Source of the DNA: Ignavibacteria bacterium
GTDB lineage: Bacteria > Bacteroidota > Ignavibacteria > Kapaibacteriales > Kapaibacteriaceae
Length of the DNA: 64,000 nucleotides
Reading direction: 5' to 3'
Assembly: GCA_016191145.1 (NCBI GenBank)
Contig: JACPPD010000008.1
Location: 1-64,000 of the forward strand
Every line of letters starts with the position of its first letter. Within the stretch, counting starts at the first letter, position 1. The position numbers and the translations under genes are program-made. Below are positions 15,343-24,458 of this stretch, one piece after another. The notes beneath the pieces are model-generated. The model was not told where the DNA came from and did no database searches. It worked only from the letters and a program-made list of their open reading frames with translations.

Positions 15343-17004
15343 ATGGTACGCATTAGTCTTGTTCTTATGGCCTTGCTGTTTCATGGAACAGTGCTAATGT
15401 CGCAACAGATTACGGTTGGATTGATTACCACGGATAGTTTGGCGTACGATGGATATACACTGTTAGCGCCCATACAGAATGCGAATACATACCTCATCGA
15501 TAAATGCGGGTATCTGGTTCATCAATGGACGAGTAATATTCCGCTTGGCTTTAATGCACGACTCCTTCGGAACGGTAATCTCCTAAGAGCGACGAGACTT
15601 AACAAATCCAACGTACTAAATGGAGCGGGAGGCGGAATTGAGATTTGGAGTTGGGACAACGAGTTGCTTTGGTCTTTTGAAATTTCTGATAGTGTTCAAA
15701 TTTCGCATCATGATGCAGAGGTGATGCCAAATGGCAATCTGCTCGTTATGATTGCAGTGGAGATCAGAAAGAAAAATGTCTTTGAAGCAGGGAGGGATTC
15801 TTCAACATTACTCAACGATATGTGGGTAGACAAAATCGTCGAAATCAAACCAATTGGCACTGATAGCGCAGAAATAATCTGGGAATGGAATACGTGGGAT
15901 CATCTCGTTCAGGATAGAAATCCCCAGGCGGCCAATTATGGAGTTATCTCAGAGCACTCGGAACGAGTTGACATTAACTATTATTCAACAATCAACCGTA
16001 ACCTCTTCCGAGATTTTACACATTTCAATTCGATCGACTATAATCCAGAGCTCGACCAGATACTAATATCCGCACGGAACTTCGATGAAATCTGGATCAT
16101 TGATCACAGTACGTCAACCATCGAAGCAAAAGGTTCTGTTGGAGGGAGGTATAACAAAGGCGGTGACCTGTTGTACCGATGGGGGAATCCTCTGGCATAC
16201 AAAATGGGCTTGGATCAAGACAGAGTATTCTATGCACAACACGATGCATACTGGATAGAAGAGCCACTGCCTGATGTAGGAAAAGTTGCTTTATTTAATA
16301 ATGGTGCAGGTCGTGTGTCTGAGAATTTTTCTTCCGTAGATGTTATTGAGCCGCCAATTGACGAGGCCGGTAATTATGTACGCTCTCGTGACTCTGCCTT
16401 CGGTCCTGCTCAACTTTCATTGCGCATCACAGCTAAGCAGCCATCTGACATATACAGTGGAATCTTCGCAGGCTCTCAATTCTTAAATAATGGAAATGTT
16501 TTAGTAGCCGAGGGTGTGTCTGGTGAAATCCAGGAGCTTGACCGCGAAGGAAATGTTCATTGGAAGTATGTTTCTCCCGTTGGCAAGAATGGACCAGTTG
16601 CTCAAGGGAGTCTGCCTGGCGACAATTCTATCTTTAGAGCAAATCACTATTCATACGAATATGAAGCGTTTCAGGGAAAGCATTTATTTTCTTCGAATGT
16701 TCCCATAGAATTAAATCCGATCAGTTACAACTGCACGTCAAAGCCGATTCCAACCTCGACGTCAGAAGCTCTGCAAGACTTGCAATCGATACAGGCAGGA
16801 CCAAATCCATTTACCGATATGCTTATTATCAGATCCGCTGTCCAATGTGAATATGCGTTGTACAATGTTTCAGGCGTACTTGTTATGAAGGGGGCGATAG
16901 AAACGCCAGTCTATTATGTTGATACCAGACCTCTTACACACGGAGTATATATCCTTCGGACATCGGCGGGTACACACGTCGAGACGGGGTTATATTTGAA
17001 ATGA
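15343..17004 (+). CDS. Secreted arylsulfotransferase (ASST)-like protein with T9SS sorting domain
   Basis: A 553-residue protein: signal peptide (MVRISLVLMALLFHGTVLMS), a beta-propeller-type body, and a C-terminal sorting domain. The body has repeated N-G-N-L-L blades (LLRNGNLLRATRLN, EVMPNGNLLVMI, FLNNGNVLVAEG) and ISHHDAEVMPNGN, matching the His-containing motif of arylsulfate sulfotransferases, which move sulfate between phenols through a sulfo-His intermediate. The last 80 residues (SIQAGPNPFTDMLII, GVYILRT) form a T9SS type A CTD, so the protein should be exported by T9SS and processed by PorU, which is encoded in this window. Many propeller proteins annotated ASST have untested activity, so the enzyme call is tentative while export is well supported. 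Confidence 0.8.
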   Translation: MVRISLVLMALLFHGTVLMSQQITVGLITTDSLAYDGYTLLAPIQNANTYLIDKCGYLVHQWTSNIPLGFNARLLRNGNLLRATRLNKSNVLNGAGGGIEIWSWDNELLWSFEISDSVQISHHDAEVMPNGNLLVMIAVEIRKKNVFEAGRDSSTLLNDMWVDKIVEIKPIGTDSAEIIWEWNTWDHLVQDRNPQAANYGVISEHSERVDINYYSTINRNLFRDFTHFNSIDYNPELDQILISARNFDEIWIIDHSTSTIEAKGSVGGRYNKGGDLLYRWGNPLAYKMGLDQDRVFYAQHDAYWIEEPLPDVGKVALFNNGAGRVSENFSSVDVIEPPIDEAGNYVRSRDSAFGPAQLSLRITAKQPSDIYSGIFAGSQFLNNGNVLVAEGVSGEIQELDREGNVHWKYVSPVGKNGPVAQGSLPGDNSIFRANHYSYEYEAFQGKHLFSSNVPIELNPISYNCTSKPIPTSTSEALQDLQSIQAGPNPFTDMLIIRSAVQCEYALYNVSGVLVMKGAIETPVYYVDTRPLTHGVYILRTSAGTHVETGLYLK

Positions 17005-17042
17005 TCTGAATTACCATCAACCGATCGTCGAATTATTCAGCC

Positions 17043-18332
17043 ATGAGCCTCTCGCTAACGCCGACATCAACGCTCGACAGAGTTGAGCGTATTCGCCAAA
17101 CAAAAATTCTACGTGAGATTCAGGATAAGGACACCGTAGCAATGTTCGAGGACCCACTCGAAAATGATATGGTGCTTAACATGGGCCCACAACATCCGGC
17201 TACTCACGGAGTGCTGCGCGTTTTGCTCCGGTTAGACGGCGAGTCTGTTGTTAAGTGCGTGCCCGAGCTGGGATACTTGCATCGTGGGTATGAAAAGCTC
17301 GCAGAAAATTGCACATACTATGAATTTATTCCGCATACCGACAGACTCGACTACATCTCGCCTATGGCAAACAATGTGGCAGTCTGCATGGCTATCGAAA
17401 AAGCAGCACTGATTGCAGTGCCAGAGCGTGCTGTGTGGATTCGCATGTTGGTTACAGAAATGGCTCGTATTTCATCGCATCTTCTCGCAGTGGGTTCAAC
17501 TGCAATGGACGTAGGTGCCATGACAGTTTTTCTGTGGACATTTACAGAACGAGAAAAGCAGTACGATTTGTTTGAACGTATCTGCGGTGCGCGGTTCACT
17601 ACAAGCTATGCACGCATCGGCGGCGTTGCCAACGATATTGCCGACGACGTGCTGCGCGATATTCGTTCCTGGCTTAATCAATTGCCAGAAAGAATGCGTG
17701 AGGTAGAGAATCTCGTCAACCGTAATAGAATTTTCGTCGATCGTATGGCTGGTGTGGGTTACATGCCCCCTGACAAAGCAATCTCGCTGGGTTTGTCTGG
17801 TCCAACGTTAAGGGGCTCTGGAATCGCCAGAGATCTGCGTCGAGACCAGCCCTACATGTACTACAACCAGGTTGATTTCGACGTTATCACACGCAGCGAT
17901 GGCGACTGTTATTCTCGGTATATGGTTCGCAATACAGAGATATGGGAATCGATGAAAATCTGTCATCAATGCCTCGATAAACTCAACCTCATGCCCAGGT
18001 CGGAAACCGTTGCCAATAATCCCCACAGTGTATTGCCGAGAAAGAATATCATCTATACCGGGATGGAAGAATTGATCAACGATTTTATGATTGTAAATTT
18101 TGGTACTATACCGCCAAAAGGGGAGACGTACACTGCAGTGGAAAATCCGAAAGGCGAGCTTGGATTCTTTATTGTTAGCGACGGAACCGGACAGCCATGG
18201 AAGATGAAGATTCGCTCGCCATCATCGGCGAATCTGCAGGCACTGAAGTTTATGGCTGAGGGCGGCATGGTCTCCGACGTTGTTGCAATCATCGGAAGTA
18301 TCGATCCCGTAATGGGCGAAGCCGATAAATGA
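17043..18332 (+). CDS. nuoD: NADH-quinone oxidoreductase subunit D (NuoD)
   Basis: A 429-residue 49-kDa subunit of complex I, which with NuoB forms the quinone site on the peripheral arm. It carries LNMGPQHPATHGVLRVLLRL, then ELGYLHRGYEK and DRLDYISPM, SGPTLRGSG, and the C-terminal DPVMGEADK (family DPVxGExDR), so it is full length. About 40 extra residues precede the usual N-terminus (MSLSLTPTSTLDRVERIRQT). No other nuo gene is found in the window on either side; upstream lies the ASST-like gene (38 bp) and downstream trmH (3 bp), so the complex I genes are dispersed in this genome. Confidence 0.97.
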   Translation: MSLSLTPTSTLDRVERIRQTKILREIQDKDTVAMFEDPLENDMVLNMGPQHPATHGVLRVLLRLDGESVVKCVPELGYLHRGYEKLAENCTYYEFIPHTDRLDYISPMANNVAVCMAIEKAALIAVPERAVWIRMLVTEMARISSHLLAVGSTAMDVGAMTVFLWTFTEREKQYDLFERICGARFTTSYARIGGVANDIADDVLRDIRSWLNQLPERMREVENLVNRNRIFVDRMAGVGYMPPDKAISLGLSGPTLRGSGIARDLRRDQPYMYYNQVDFDVITRSDGDCYSRYMVRNTEIWESMKICHQCLDKLNLMPRSETVANNPHSVLPRKNIIYTGMEELINDFMIVNFGTIPPKGETYTAVENPKGELGFFIVSDGTGQPWKMKIRSPSSANLQALKFMAEGGMVSDVVAIIGSIDPVMGEADK

Positions 18333-18335
18333 CGG

Positions 18336-18917
18336 ATGACAGAGGACAGAACTAAGAAGCTTGAACTTGTTCTTAGGCGACGGCAGAAGTCGCTGACAGT
18401 GGTGTTCGAGAACGTGCACGATCCGCACAATGTGAGTGCAGTTATCCGCTCGTGTGATGCAGTTGGTGTTCTGGAAGTTCATGGCATTTACTACGGTCGA
18501 ACTGAATTTCCGTCATTAGGCGAGAAAAGTTCAGGAAGTGCTCGCAAATGGATTGGTGTAAATCTTTATAATAGTGTTGATGAATGCTACGGAGTCTTAC
18601 GAAGCCGTGGCTTTCGCATTTACACCACACACATGTCCGAAAAGTCACTTTCGCTTTACGATCTTGATCTGTCCCTTCCAACAGCGCTCGTATTTGGCAA
18701 TGAGCATGATGGAGTGAGCCTGGAAGCCTGCAATAAGGCTGATGCGAATTTTGTTGTGCCTCAGGTTGGAGTTGTTCAGTCGCTGAATATCAGCGTTGCC
18801 TGCGCCGTTTCGTTATATGAAGCATTCCGACAGCGAATGCAAAAAGGCATGTACGATGCCTCTTCGCTTACAGATCAAGAATTCAGGGAGTTGCGGGATT
18901 CCTGGGTAATCAAATAG
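18336..18917 (+). CDS. trmH: TrmH-family tRNA (guanosine-2'-O-)-methyltransferase
   Basis: A 193-residue SPOUT methyltransferase. Motif 1 is ENVHDPHNVSAVIRSCDAVG, motif 2 is LVFGNEHDGVS and motif 3 is QVGVVQSLNISVACAVSLYE, forming the trefoil-knot SAM site. The sequence agrees with tRNA Gm18 methyltransferase TrmH more than with the longer rRNA enzymes, as there is no N-terminal L30e-like domain. It acts in the cytosol on the D-loop of tRNA. It starts three bases after nuoD stops, so the two are probably cotranscribed although functionally unrelated. It converges with the M61 peptidase gene. Confidence 0.88.
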   Translation: MTEDRTKKLELVLRRRQKSLTVVFENVHDPHNVSAVIRSCDAVGVLEVHGIYYGRTEFPSLGEKSSGSARKWIGVNLYNSVDECYGVLRSRGFRIYTTHMSEKSLSLYDLDLSLPTALVFGNEHDGVSLEACNKADANFVVPQVGVVQSLNISVACAVSLYEAFRQRMQKGMYDASSLTDQEFRELRDSWVIK

Positions 18918-18944
18918 ACTTCTGTACGATTAAGCTAACATTCG

Positions 18945-20762
18945 TTAGTTAATCTTCCCGTAAAATACACGGTTTCGGAGCATCAACTGGTCTGCAGTTG
19001 CATTGGCATCAAAACCGATCTGGTGACGCTTCGTTGCGGTTTTCTTCACAGGCTTTGCCGTGAGTTCGATTTCATCTTCGCCTCGCCTGATCTGTAGTGT
19101 AACGGGTGCGTCGGTTTCGGGTCTGAACAATGCTTTGGTTTCAGCGAACGATTTTACGGTGACCTTAACATTGTTTACCTCCAGCAGAAGGTCTCCACGG
19201 TGAACACCCAGCGGGTTCAGAGAGTCGGGATAAATGATGAATGCAGAATCATTCGATTTACGGTCGACGCCGATGCCGAAGGTCAACTGCCCAACGTCGA
19301 CGCTGTCAGTATACGTCAAACCAATCCGAGCAAGAATTTCTTTCACTGGTAACCGTCCGTCGCTGTTGATAAACTGCTCGCAATATGCTTGTGCTTCCGG
19401 AGTTGACGCACGGCCGATTTCTGCAAACAAATCTTCGTCTTTAAAAGGTTTAGACTGACCGTATTGCTTCATAAGAAGTCGAACGAGTTCGAGCAGTCCA
19501 AGCTTGCCTTTCGAAGAATCTCTAAGCACAACGTCGAGAAGCAAGGCATTCAGCGGGCCATAATAATAAATCAAAGGGTAGACCTCCTGATTTTTCGGTG
19601 TTAATACATCTCTGGAAAATTTGATGAGATTGAACGTAGGCGGAAGATATCTGAAAGATGAAGCCCATTGCTCAACAACTTTAATAAAGTCTTTGTCCGA
19701 CGTAATGCTATCGCGAAGTAACGTCTGTTCTGCAAAATATTCTGTAACGCCTTCGTATAGCCAGATATGGTCACTCATAGCAGGTGTTCGGAAATTGAAC
19801 CGATCAATTTCTTCGCTATGAAGATTGAGCGGTACAAGGATGTGCAGAAATTCGTGGCCTGCAACATCATTTAATCCTAATGCTCGCTTTGAATAACGCC
19901 AGAAGTACATCGAACTAAAATTATGTTCTAAAGCTCCCTGCGCGTAACGGAGATAGCGGACGTTTACAGTATCTCCATTGTAGAGATAGATCAGGAAGGC
20001 ATATTTGTTTACCGGTAGAGCACCGAGATATTTATGTATCGCCGAGGTTACTTTCGACAACACATTCGCATACTCCGTAGCTAATTTGCTTGTGTTATGA
20101 TGTGCAAGAGCAACGAGCACTCTTGTGCTATTCACCATTATCGTAGCTGTGTCGGGAACAGAATAAAGAACAGGTCCATCAACGAGTGCATCGTACGATG
20201 GCGCAACATATTCGTCGGATGAGTCGGTGCGCGCAGTTACATCGAGAGCGGTGGCACAGTACAGATACGTTGGCCGCTTAACGTTCACTACGTATGGTCT
20301 GCCCTGCATGCCATCGATATATCCCACGATACCTGTATGATTGAGCACAACAATCGAGTCCTCGAAATCGGTACCGGCAGGATGAAACACTTGCACGGAT
20401 GAGTCTGCAACATCAAATGAGTCGTCGACACGATACGTTACATAGCTGGTCCGCTGTGCGTCCATGAGCACGAACTGAGAATCGGCAGACCTGGTAACCC
20501 CCAGCACCAAGCCCCCTTCATCGTAGGCTGTAAAATCATGGACAAGCCGATGCCAGGCATTGAATTCGTAAGTGCCCGGCGCAATAACCGGAAATACAAA
20601 CGTTGCAGTCGGCTGATCGAGCTTTGGAAGCGCAACGGTGACCGTTAAACGGTCGTCGGTAATGCGGTTCAAATCAAAGTCGACACGATAGCCCGCCTCG
20701 CTTCCAAACAGGCGAGTAGCGCCAACCAACAGGCAGAACACAAAAAAGTACAAGTGCTTCAT
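18945..20762 (-). CDS. M61-family metallopeptidase with C-terminal PDZ domain
   Basis: A secreted or periplasmic zinc peptidase of the glycyl-aminopeptidase family. I start it at Met 20762 (MKHLYFFVFCLLVGATRLFG, a signal peptide) with GGAG just upstream; the track start is seven codons earlier. The N-terminal beta domain includes FPVIAPGTYEFNAWHRLVHD, the zinc site is GHEFLHILVPLN (HExxH), and the downstream Glu is in WLYEGVTEYFAE. A PDZ domain near the C-terminus reads NPLGVHRGDLLLEVNNVKVT. All catalytic residues are present. The gene is divergent from alaS with a small perfect hairpin between them. Natural substrates are unknown. Confidence 0.9.
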   Translation of the reverse strand: MKHLYFFVFCLLVGATRLFGSEAGYRVDFDLNRITDDRLTVTVALPKLDQPTATFVFPVIAPGTYEFNAWHRLVHDFTAYDEGGLVLGVTRSADSQFVLMDAQRTSYVTYRVDDSFDVADSSVQVFHPAGTDFEDSIVVLNHTGIVGYIDGMQGRPYVVNVKRPTYLYCATALDVTARTDSSDEYVAPSYDALVDGPVLYSVPDTATIMVNSTRVLVALAHHNTSKLATEYANVLSKVTSAIHKYLGALPVNKYAFLIYLYNGDTVNVRYLRYAQGALEHNFSSMYFWRYSKRALGLNDVAGHEFLHILVPLNLHSEEIDRFNFRTPAMSDHIWLYEGVTEYFAEQTLLRDSITSDKDFIKVVEQWASSFRYLPPTFNLIKFSRDVLTPKNQEVYPLIYYYGPLNALLLDVVLRDSSKGKLGLLELVRLLMKQYGQSKPFKDEDLFAEIGRASTPEAQAYCEQFINSDGRLPVKEILARIGLTYTDSVDVGQLTFGIGVDRKSNDSAFIIYPDSLNPLGVHRGDLLLEVNNVKVTVKSFAETKALFRPETDAPVTLQIRRGEDEIELTAKPVKKTATKRHQIGFDANATADQLMLRNRVFYGKIN

Positions 20763-20800
20763 AAGCTCCAATATAAACTCCATTCATGGTGGCAGTAAAT

Positions 20801-20817
20801 TGCGGGATCGTCCCGCA
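20801..20817. promoter_or_regulatory. 7-bp perfect hairpin between divergent M61 and alaS genes
   Basis: TGCGGGA TCG TCCCGCA lies 13 bases before the alaS start codon and 38 bases before the M61 start. It could be an operator dyad or a translational hairpin in the alaS leader. It cannot be a terminator for either gene, because both point away from it. Confidence 0.4.
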
Positions 20818-20830
20818 TATTTATTGATTC

Positions 20831-23389
20831 ATGACTTCGCGACAAATCCGACAATCTTTTCTCGACTTTTTTGCAGAGAGGGGGCATAGAGTCCTTCCCT
20901 CTGCGCCGGTGGTTCCACATGCCGATCCGACTCTGCTGTTTACAAACGCCGGTATGAATCAGTTCAAGGATGTTTTTCTGGGAACTGGAAAACGCGATTA
21001 CAAACGTGCTGCGGATACGCAGAAATGTATTCGAGTTTCGGGCAAGCATAACGATCTCGAAGAAGTTGGTTACGATACCTACCATCACACATTTTTTGAG
21101 ATGCTCGGAAACTGGAGCTTTGGTGATTACTTTAAAGAAGAAGCAATTGGATGGTCGTGGGAATTGCTGACGAAGGTGTGGAAGCTCGACGCCACTCGTT
21201 TGCATGCAACTGTCTTTACGTCCGATGCAGAAGCATACAACATTTGGAAAGCATTTCTTCCTGAATCTCACATTCACCGATTCGGCGAGAAGGATAATTT
21301 TTGGGAGATGGGAGACACCGGTCCATGCGGTCCGTGCTCGGAAATTCATTACGATAGAACGCCGGACAAATCGGGCGCAAAGCTTGTAAACGCAGGCGTA
21401 CAGGACGTAATTGAAATCTGGAACAATGTGTTTATCCAGTACAATCGGCGCACTGATGGTACACTCGAAGATTTGCCCGCAAGGCACGTTGATACCGGCA
21501 TGGGCTTTGAGCGCATAACAGCAGTGCTGCAAGGAAAAAATTCTAACTACGATACGGATATCTTTCAGCCAATCATTGCATTCACCGAAGACCTCTCGGG
21601 TAAAGTTTATCGGCCCGATATCAATCATCCCGATGGCATAGCAATGCGCGTCATCGCCGATCATGTTCGCACACTCACGTTTGCAATTGCCGACGGAGCG
21701 ATTCCCGGTAATGAGGGAAGGGGCTATGTATTGCGCAGAATACTTCGTCGGGCTGCACGCTACGCACGCAAGCTGGACCTCACCGAACCAATGCTGTACA
21801 AACACGTCGACGTTGTTTGCAGCCTCATGGGTGACGTGTTCCCTGAAATCGTTACAAATAAGACGGTAGTTCAACGAGTGATCAAAGCAGAGGAAGAACA
21901 GTTTCTGCAGACGCTCGATCATGGCAGGGCAGAGCTGCACAATGCATGGAAAAAAATCAGTGGGGTTGAAGGCAGTGAAAACGCCGAAACACATGTGCTT
22001 TCAGGCGATGTTGCTTTTAAGTTGTACGATACCTATGGTTTCCCGCTCGACCTTACAGACCTTATTGCACGCGAGGAATACGGTCTGTACGTAGACCATG
22101 CCGCCTTCAACGTCCTGCTTGCCGAACAGCGTCAGCGTTCACGTGCCGCACATAAATTGCATGTTCAACACGTTGAAATTGCCCCCTTACACATCGTAAC
22201 AAAATTTACAGGTTATACATCTACCGAAACATCTTCGGAAGTGCTGCATGTTGATGGCACCAGTGTAGTGCTTGCTGAAACACCGTTTTATGTGGAGATG
22301 GGCGGTCAGGTATCCGATACAGGCACCCTTGTGGTAGGGGGCTCGGAATACGTGGTGGACGACGTCCGAAAAGTTGGCGATGCCATCATACACATCTGTG
22401 AGACCGATGTTGATGGAACCATCGGCGACACAGCAATTGCGCGAATAGATGCTCCTCGAAGAGGAAACATTCAGCGTGAACACTCAGCAACGCACTTAGT
22501 TCACGAAGCTCTACGTAGAGTTCTGGGAAGACATGTACAGCAAGCCGGATCCCTTGTAGCGCCAAATCACCTGCGATTCGATTTTTCTCACTTTGAAAAA
22601 GTGCCTGCTGATGAATTGCAGGCAATCGAAGATATCGTTAACGAAAAAATATTTCAGAGCATCGACGTGGTTACCGAAGAACTACCCACGGAGAAGGCGC
22701 GGACAATTCCGGGTGTGAAAATGTTTTTTGGTGATAAGTACGGCGACAATGTTCGTGTTGTGTTTATCGACGAACACTTTTCCGTAGAGTTTTGCGGTGG
22801 AACGCATGTGCGCAACACATCGGAAATCGGATTATTTAAAATTATTGATGAAACCAGTGTTGCATCGGGCGTCAGACGCATTGAAGCAGTGTCCGGTCGC
22901 AACATCCTGCAGTTCATCTCCGGGCTTCTTCAACAGCACGAGAGCAATCGGTGGCGGCAGGAGCAGCTTCAGGAGCGTGTCAGGGATCTGGAAAGCGTGT
23001 TGGCGGCACAACGCACGGGAGAATTAAAGAAGACCATTCCAGATATTGTGAAAACAGCGTCAGTGGTCGATGGAATTCGCGTCGTGTCCAAACGAGTCGA
23101 CGTCGGCGCCCTCGAACAGCTCAAAGATTTGGGAGACGAATTGCGCAATGAGCTAAAAACCAATGGTGTCGGCCTTCTCGCCTCAGTCATTGACGGGAAG
23201 GTTCAGTTGGTGTGCGTGGTTACCGACGACCTCACCGCAACGAAGCCTGCAGGAGTACTCATTGGCAGGATTGCAAAAGAACTGGGTGGAGGCGGAGGCG
23301 GCAAGGCGCACATGGCAACTGCCGGCGCCCGTGATGTCACAAAACTCGATGCAGTGCTTACGAGGTTTCCGGAAATGGTTTTCTTGTAA
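20831..23389 (+). CDS. alaS: Alanyl-tRNA synthetase
   Basis: An 852-residue class II synthetase that charges tRNA-Ala. Catalytic domain: RQSFLDFFAERGHRVLPSAP, LFTNAGMNQFKDVFLG and GDTGPCGPCSEIHYD; then the tRNA-recognition region FAIADGAIPGNEGRGYVLRR. The editing domain has the zinc/serine-proofreading sites HSATHLVHEAL and CGGTHV, and the C-Ala domain ends with GGGGGGKAHMATAGA. All expected domains are present, with length in the usual 850-880 range. It stands as a single gene with its own upstream region, followed by a short hairpin. Confidence 0.98.
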   Translation: MTSRQIRQSFLDFFAERGHRVLPSAPVVPHADPTLLFTNAGMNQFKDVFLGTGKRDYKRAADTQKCIRVSGKHNDLEEVGYDTYHHTFFEMLGNWSFGDYFKEEAIGWSWELLTKVWKLDATRLHATVFTSDAEAYNIWKAFLPESHIHRFGEKDNFWEMGDTGPCGPCSEIHYDRTPDKSGAKLVNAGVQDVIEIWNNVFIQYNRRTDGTLEDLPARHVDTGMGFERITAVLQGKNSNYDTDIFQPIIAFTEDLSGKVYRPDINHPDGIAMRVIADHVRTLTFAIADGAIPGNEGRGYVLRRILRRAARYARKLDLTEPMLYKHVDVVCSLMGDVFPEIVTNKTVVQRVIKAEEEQFLQTLDHGRAELHNAWKKISGVEGSENAETHVLSGDVAFKLYDTYGFPLDLTDLIAREEYGLYVDHAAFNVLLAEQRQRSRAAHKLHVQHVEIAPLHIVTKFTGYTSTETSSEVLHVDGTSVVLAETPFYVEMGGQVSDTGTLVVGGSEYVVDDVRKVGDAIIHICETDVDGTIGDTAIARIDAPRRGNIQREHSATHLVHEALRRVLGRHVQQAGSLVAPNHLRFDFSHFEKVPADELQAIEDIVNEKIFQSIDVVTEELPTEKARTIPGVKMFFGDKYGDNVRVVFIDEHFSVEFCGGTHVRNTSEIGLFKIIDETSVASGVRRIEAVSGRNILQFISGLLQQHESNRWRQEQLQERVRDLESVLAAQRTGELKKTIPDIVKTASVVDGIRVVSKRVDVGALEQLKDLGDELRNELKTNGVGLLASVIDGKVQLVCVVTDDLTATKPAGVLIGRIAKELGGGGGGKAHMATAGARDVTKLDAVLTRFPEMVFL

Positions 23390-23404
23390 CGCCACTTCGT
23401 GGCG
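23390..23404 (+). terminator. Short GC hairpin after alaS
   Basis: CGCCAC TTC GTGGCG begins with the base after the alaS stop codon. The stem is six perfect GC-rich pairs with a 3-nt loop but has no T-tract, so a weak terminator or mRNA 3'-end stabiliser is possible. The neighbouring GTGCCAGGTGCCAC motif is part of a set that recurs at the edges of the heptamer arrays. Confidence 0.35.
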
Positions 23405-23471
23405 AGTGCCAGGTGCCACGGGTTTAAATTCAAATTTTATCGATTACTAACATTTTCAGATTGGAAAGACA

Positions 23472-23849
23472 ATGGCAAACTCATTCGAAACAAATGGAAG
23501 CATCATCGTCATCATGGACACGCAGCAAATCACGGACACCTTTAAGAAACGTGAGTTTGTTGTGGAGATCGCCGATGGCAATTATCCTCAGCAGGTAAAG
23601 TTCCAGATGATACAGGACAAGACAGCTCTGCTCGATAATTACAAGGTGGGTCAGCAAGTAAAAATCTTTTTCAACCTTAAGGGTCGGTCATACACCCGAA
23701 AAGACAACACAACGGACTACTTCACCAATCTCGATTGCTGGAGAATTGAATCTGCCGAGGGGACTGCATCGGCATCCAACACAGATTATTCTCAGATTCA
23801 GCCAGCGTCGGCAAGTGCAAAAGATGACTTTGATGATGTGCCATTCTAG
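23472..23849 (+). CDS. DUF3127 OB-fold protein with SSB-like acidic tail
   Basis: A 125-residue protein with the DUF3127 core: DTQQITDTFKKREFVVEIAD, then YPQQVKFQMIQDKTALLDNY and VKIFFNLKGRSY. This family is widespread in Bacteroidota and resembles an OB fold. After a low-complexity Ser/Ala/Thr linker it ends DDFDDVPF, closely like the acidic C-terminal tip of bacterial single-stranded-DNA-binding protein (D-D-D-I-P-F) that recruits repair and replication enzymes. A role on single-stranded DNA is therefore plausible but unproven. The start fits the family N-terminus and is preceded by GGAAAG. The heptamer array begins four bases after the stop codon. Confidence 0.85.
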   Translation: MANSFETNGSIIVIMDTQQITDTFKKREFVVEIADGNYPQQVKFQMIQDKTALLDNYKVGQQVKIFFNLKGRSYTRKDNTTDYFTNLDCWRIESAEGTASASNTDYSQIQPASASAKDDFDDVPF

Positions 23850-23853
23850 TGCC

Positions 23854-24130
23854 AGGTTCAGGGTTCCAGGTTCAGGGTTCAAAGTTCAGGGTTCCAGGTT
23901 CAAAGTTCAGGGTTCCAGGTTCAGGGTTCAAAGTTCAAGGTTCAGGGTTCCAGGTTCAAAGTTCAGGGTTCCAGGTTCAGGGTTCAGGGTTCCAGGTTCA
24001 GGGTTCAGGGTTCAAAGTTCCAAGTTCAAAGTTCAGGGTTCAAGGTTCAGGGTTCAAAGTTCCAAGTTCAAAGTTCAGGGTTCAAAGTTCAGGGTTCAAA
24101 GTTCCATGTTCAAAGTTCAGGGTTCCAAGG
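23854..24130. repeat. Heptanucleotide repeat array, forward orientation
   Basis: About 39 consecutive 7-mers of the type GGTTCAG, GGTTCCA, GGTTCAA and AGTTCAA (consensus RGTTCMR) with no spacers, starting directly after the DUF3127 gene. The order of variants is irregular but phase is kept throughout. The ORFs across it (FKVQGSGFRVQ-type) are artefacts of three 7-mers making seven codons. It resembles the short tandemly repeated heptamers known from cyanobacteria, in a different sequence. An inverted partner lies at 24459-24734. Confidence 0.93.
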
Positions 24131-24458
24131 TAGTGCCACGTGCCACAATAGAGCCCTGTGGTCAGCAATGCGCGGATCGGGGGAATGCAAACAGCCTCCA
24201 AATGATAAATGAAATGAAATGACATGCCAGGACCGTGCACCCATACATGGAATACCACGAACCTGGATCGTTGAACCGTAGACACACGGCTCATGATAAC
24301 GGACTAATGCTACCATTACAGGAAGATCGCGGATAAACAACTATCGCGCAACTCAACGAATACTCAACAGCAATTTGAGGCCATCCATACTCGTGATACT
24401 GCCGACAGCCATTTATAGGGGTTTAGAGGAGTATAAATAAATATATTTAGTATTAAGT
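24131..24458. other. Gene-free core between inverted heptamer arrays
   Basis: A 328-bp stretch with no convincing ORF, tRNA or recognised RNA family. Its left edge reads GTGCCACGTGCCAC; its right edge is AT-rich (AAATAAATATATTTAGTATT). The small ORFs in the track show no family pattern and no usable ribosome-binding site. Confidence 0.6.

Noticed and set aside
15103-15384. 93-residue minus-strand ORF upstream of the ASST-like gene
   Set aside because: It overlaps the start of the conserved ASST-like gene, has no recognised motif and runs into the IS3-like remnant; probably decayed sequence.
20759-21994. 411-residue antisense ORF opposite alaS
   Set aside because: Fully overlapped by conserved alaS; the translated peptide has no domain pattern.
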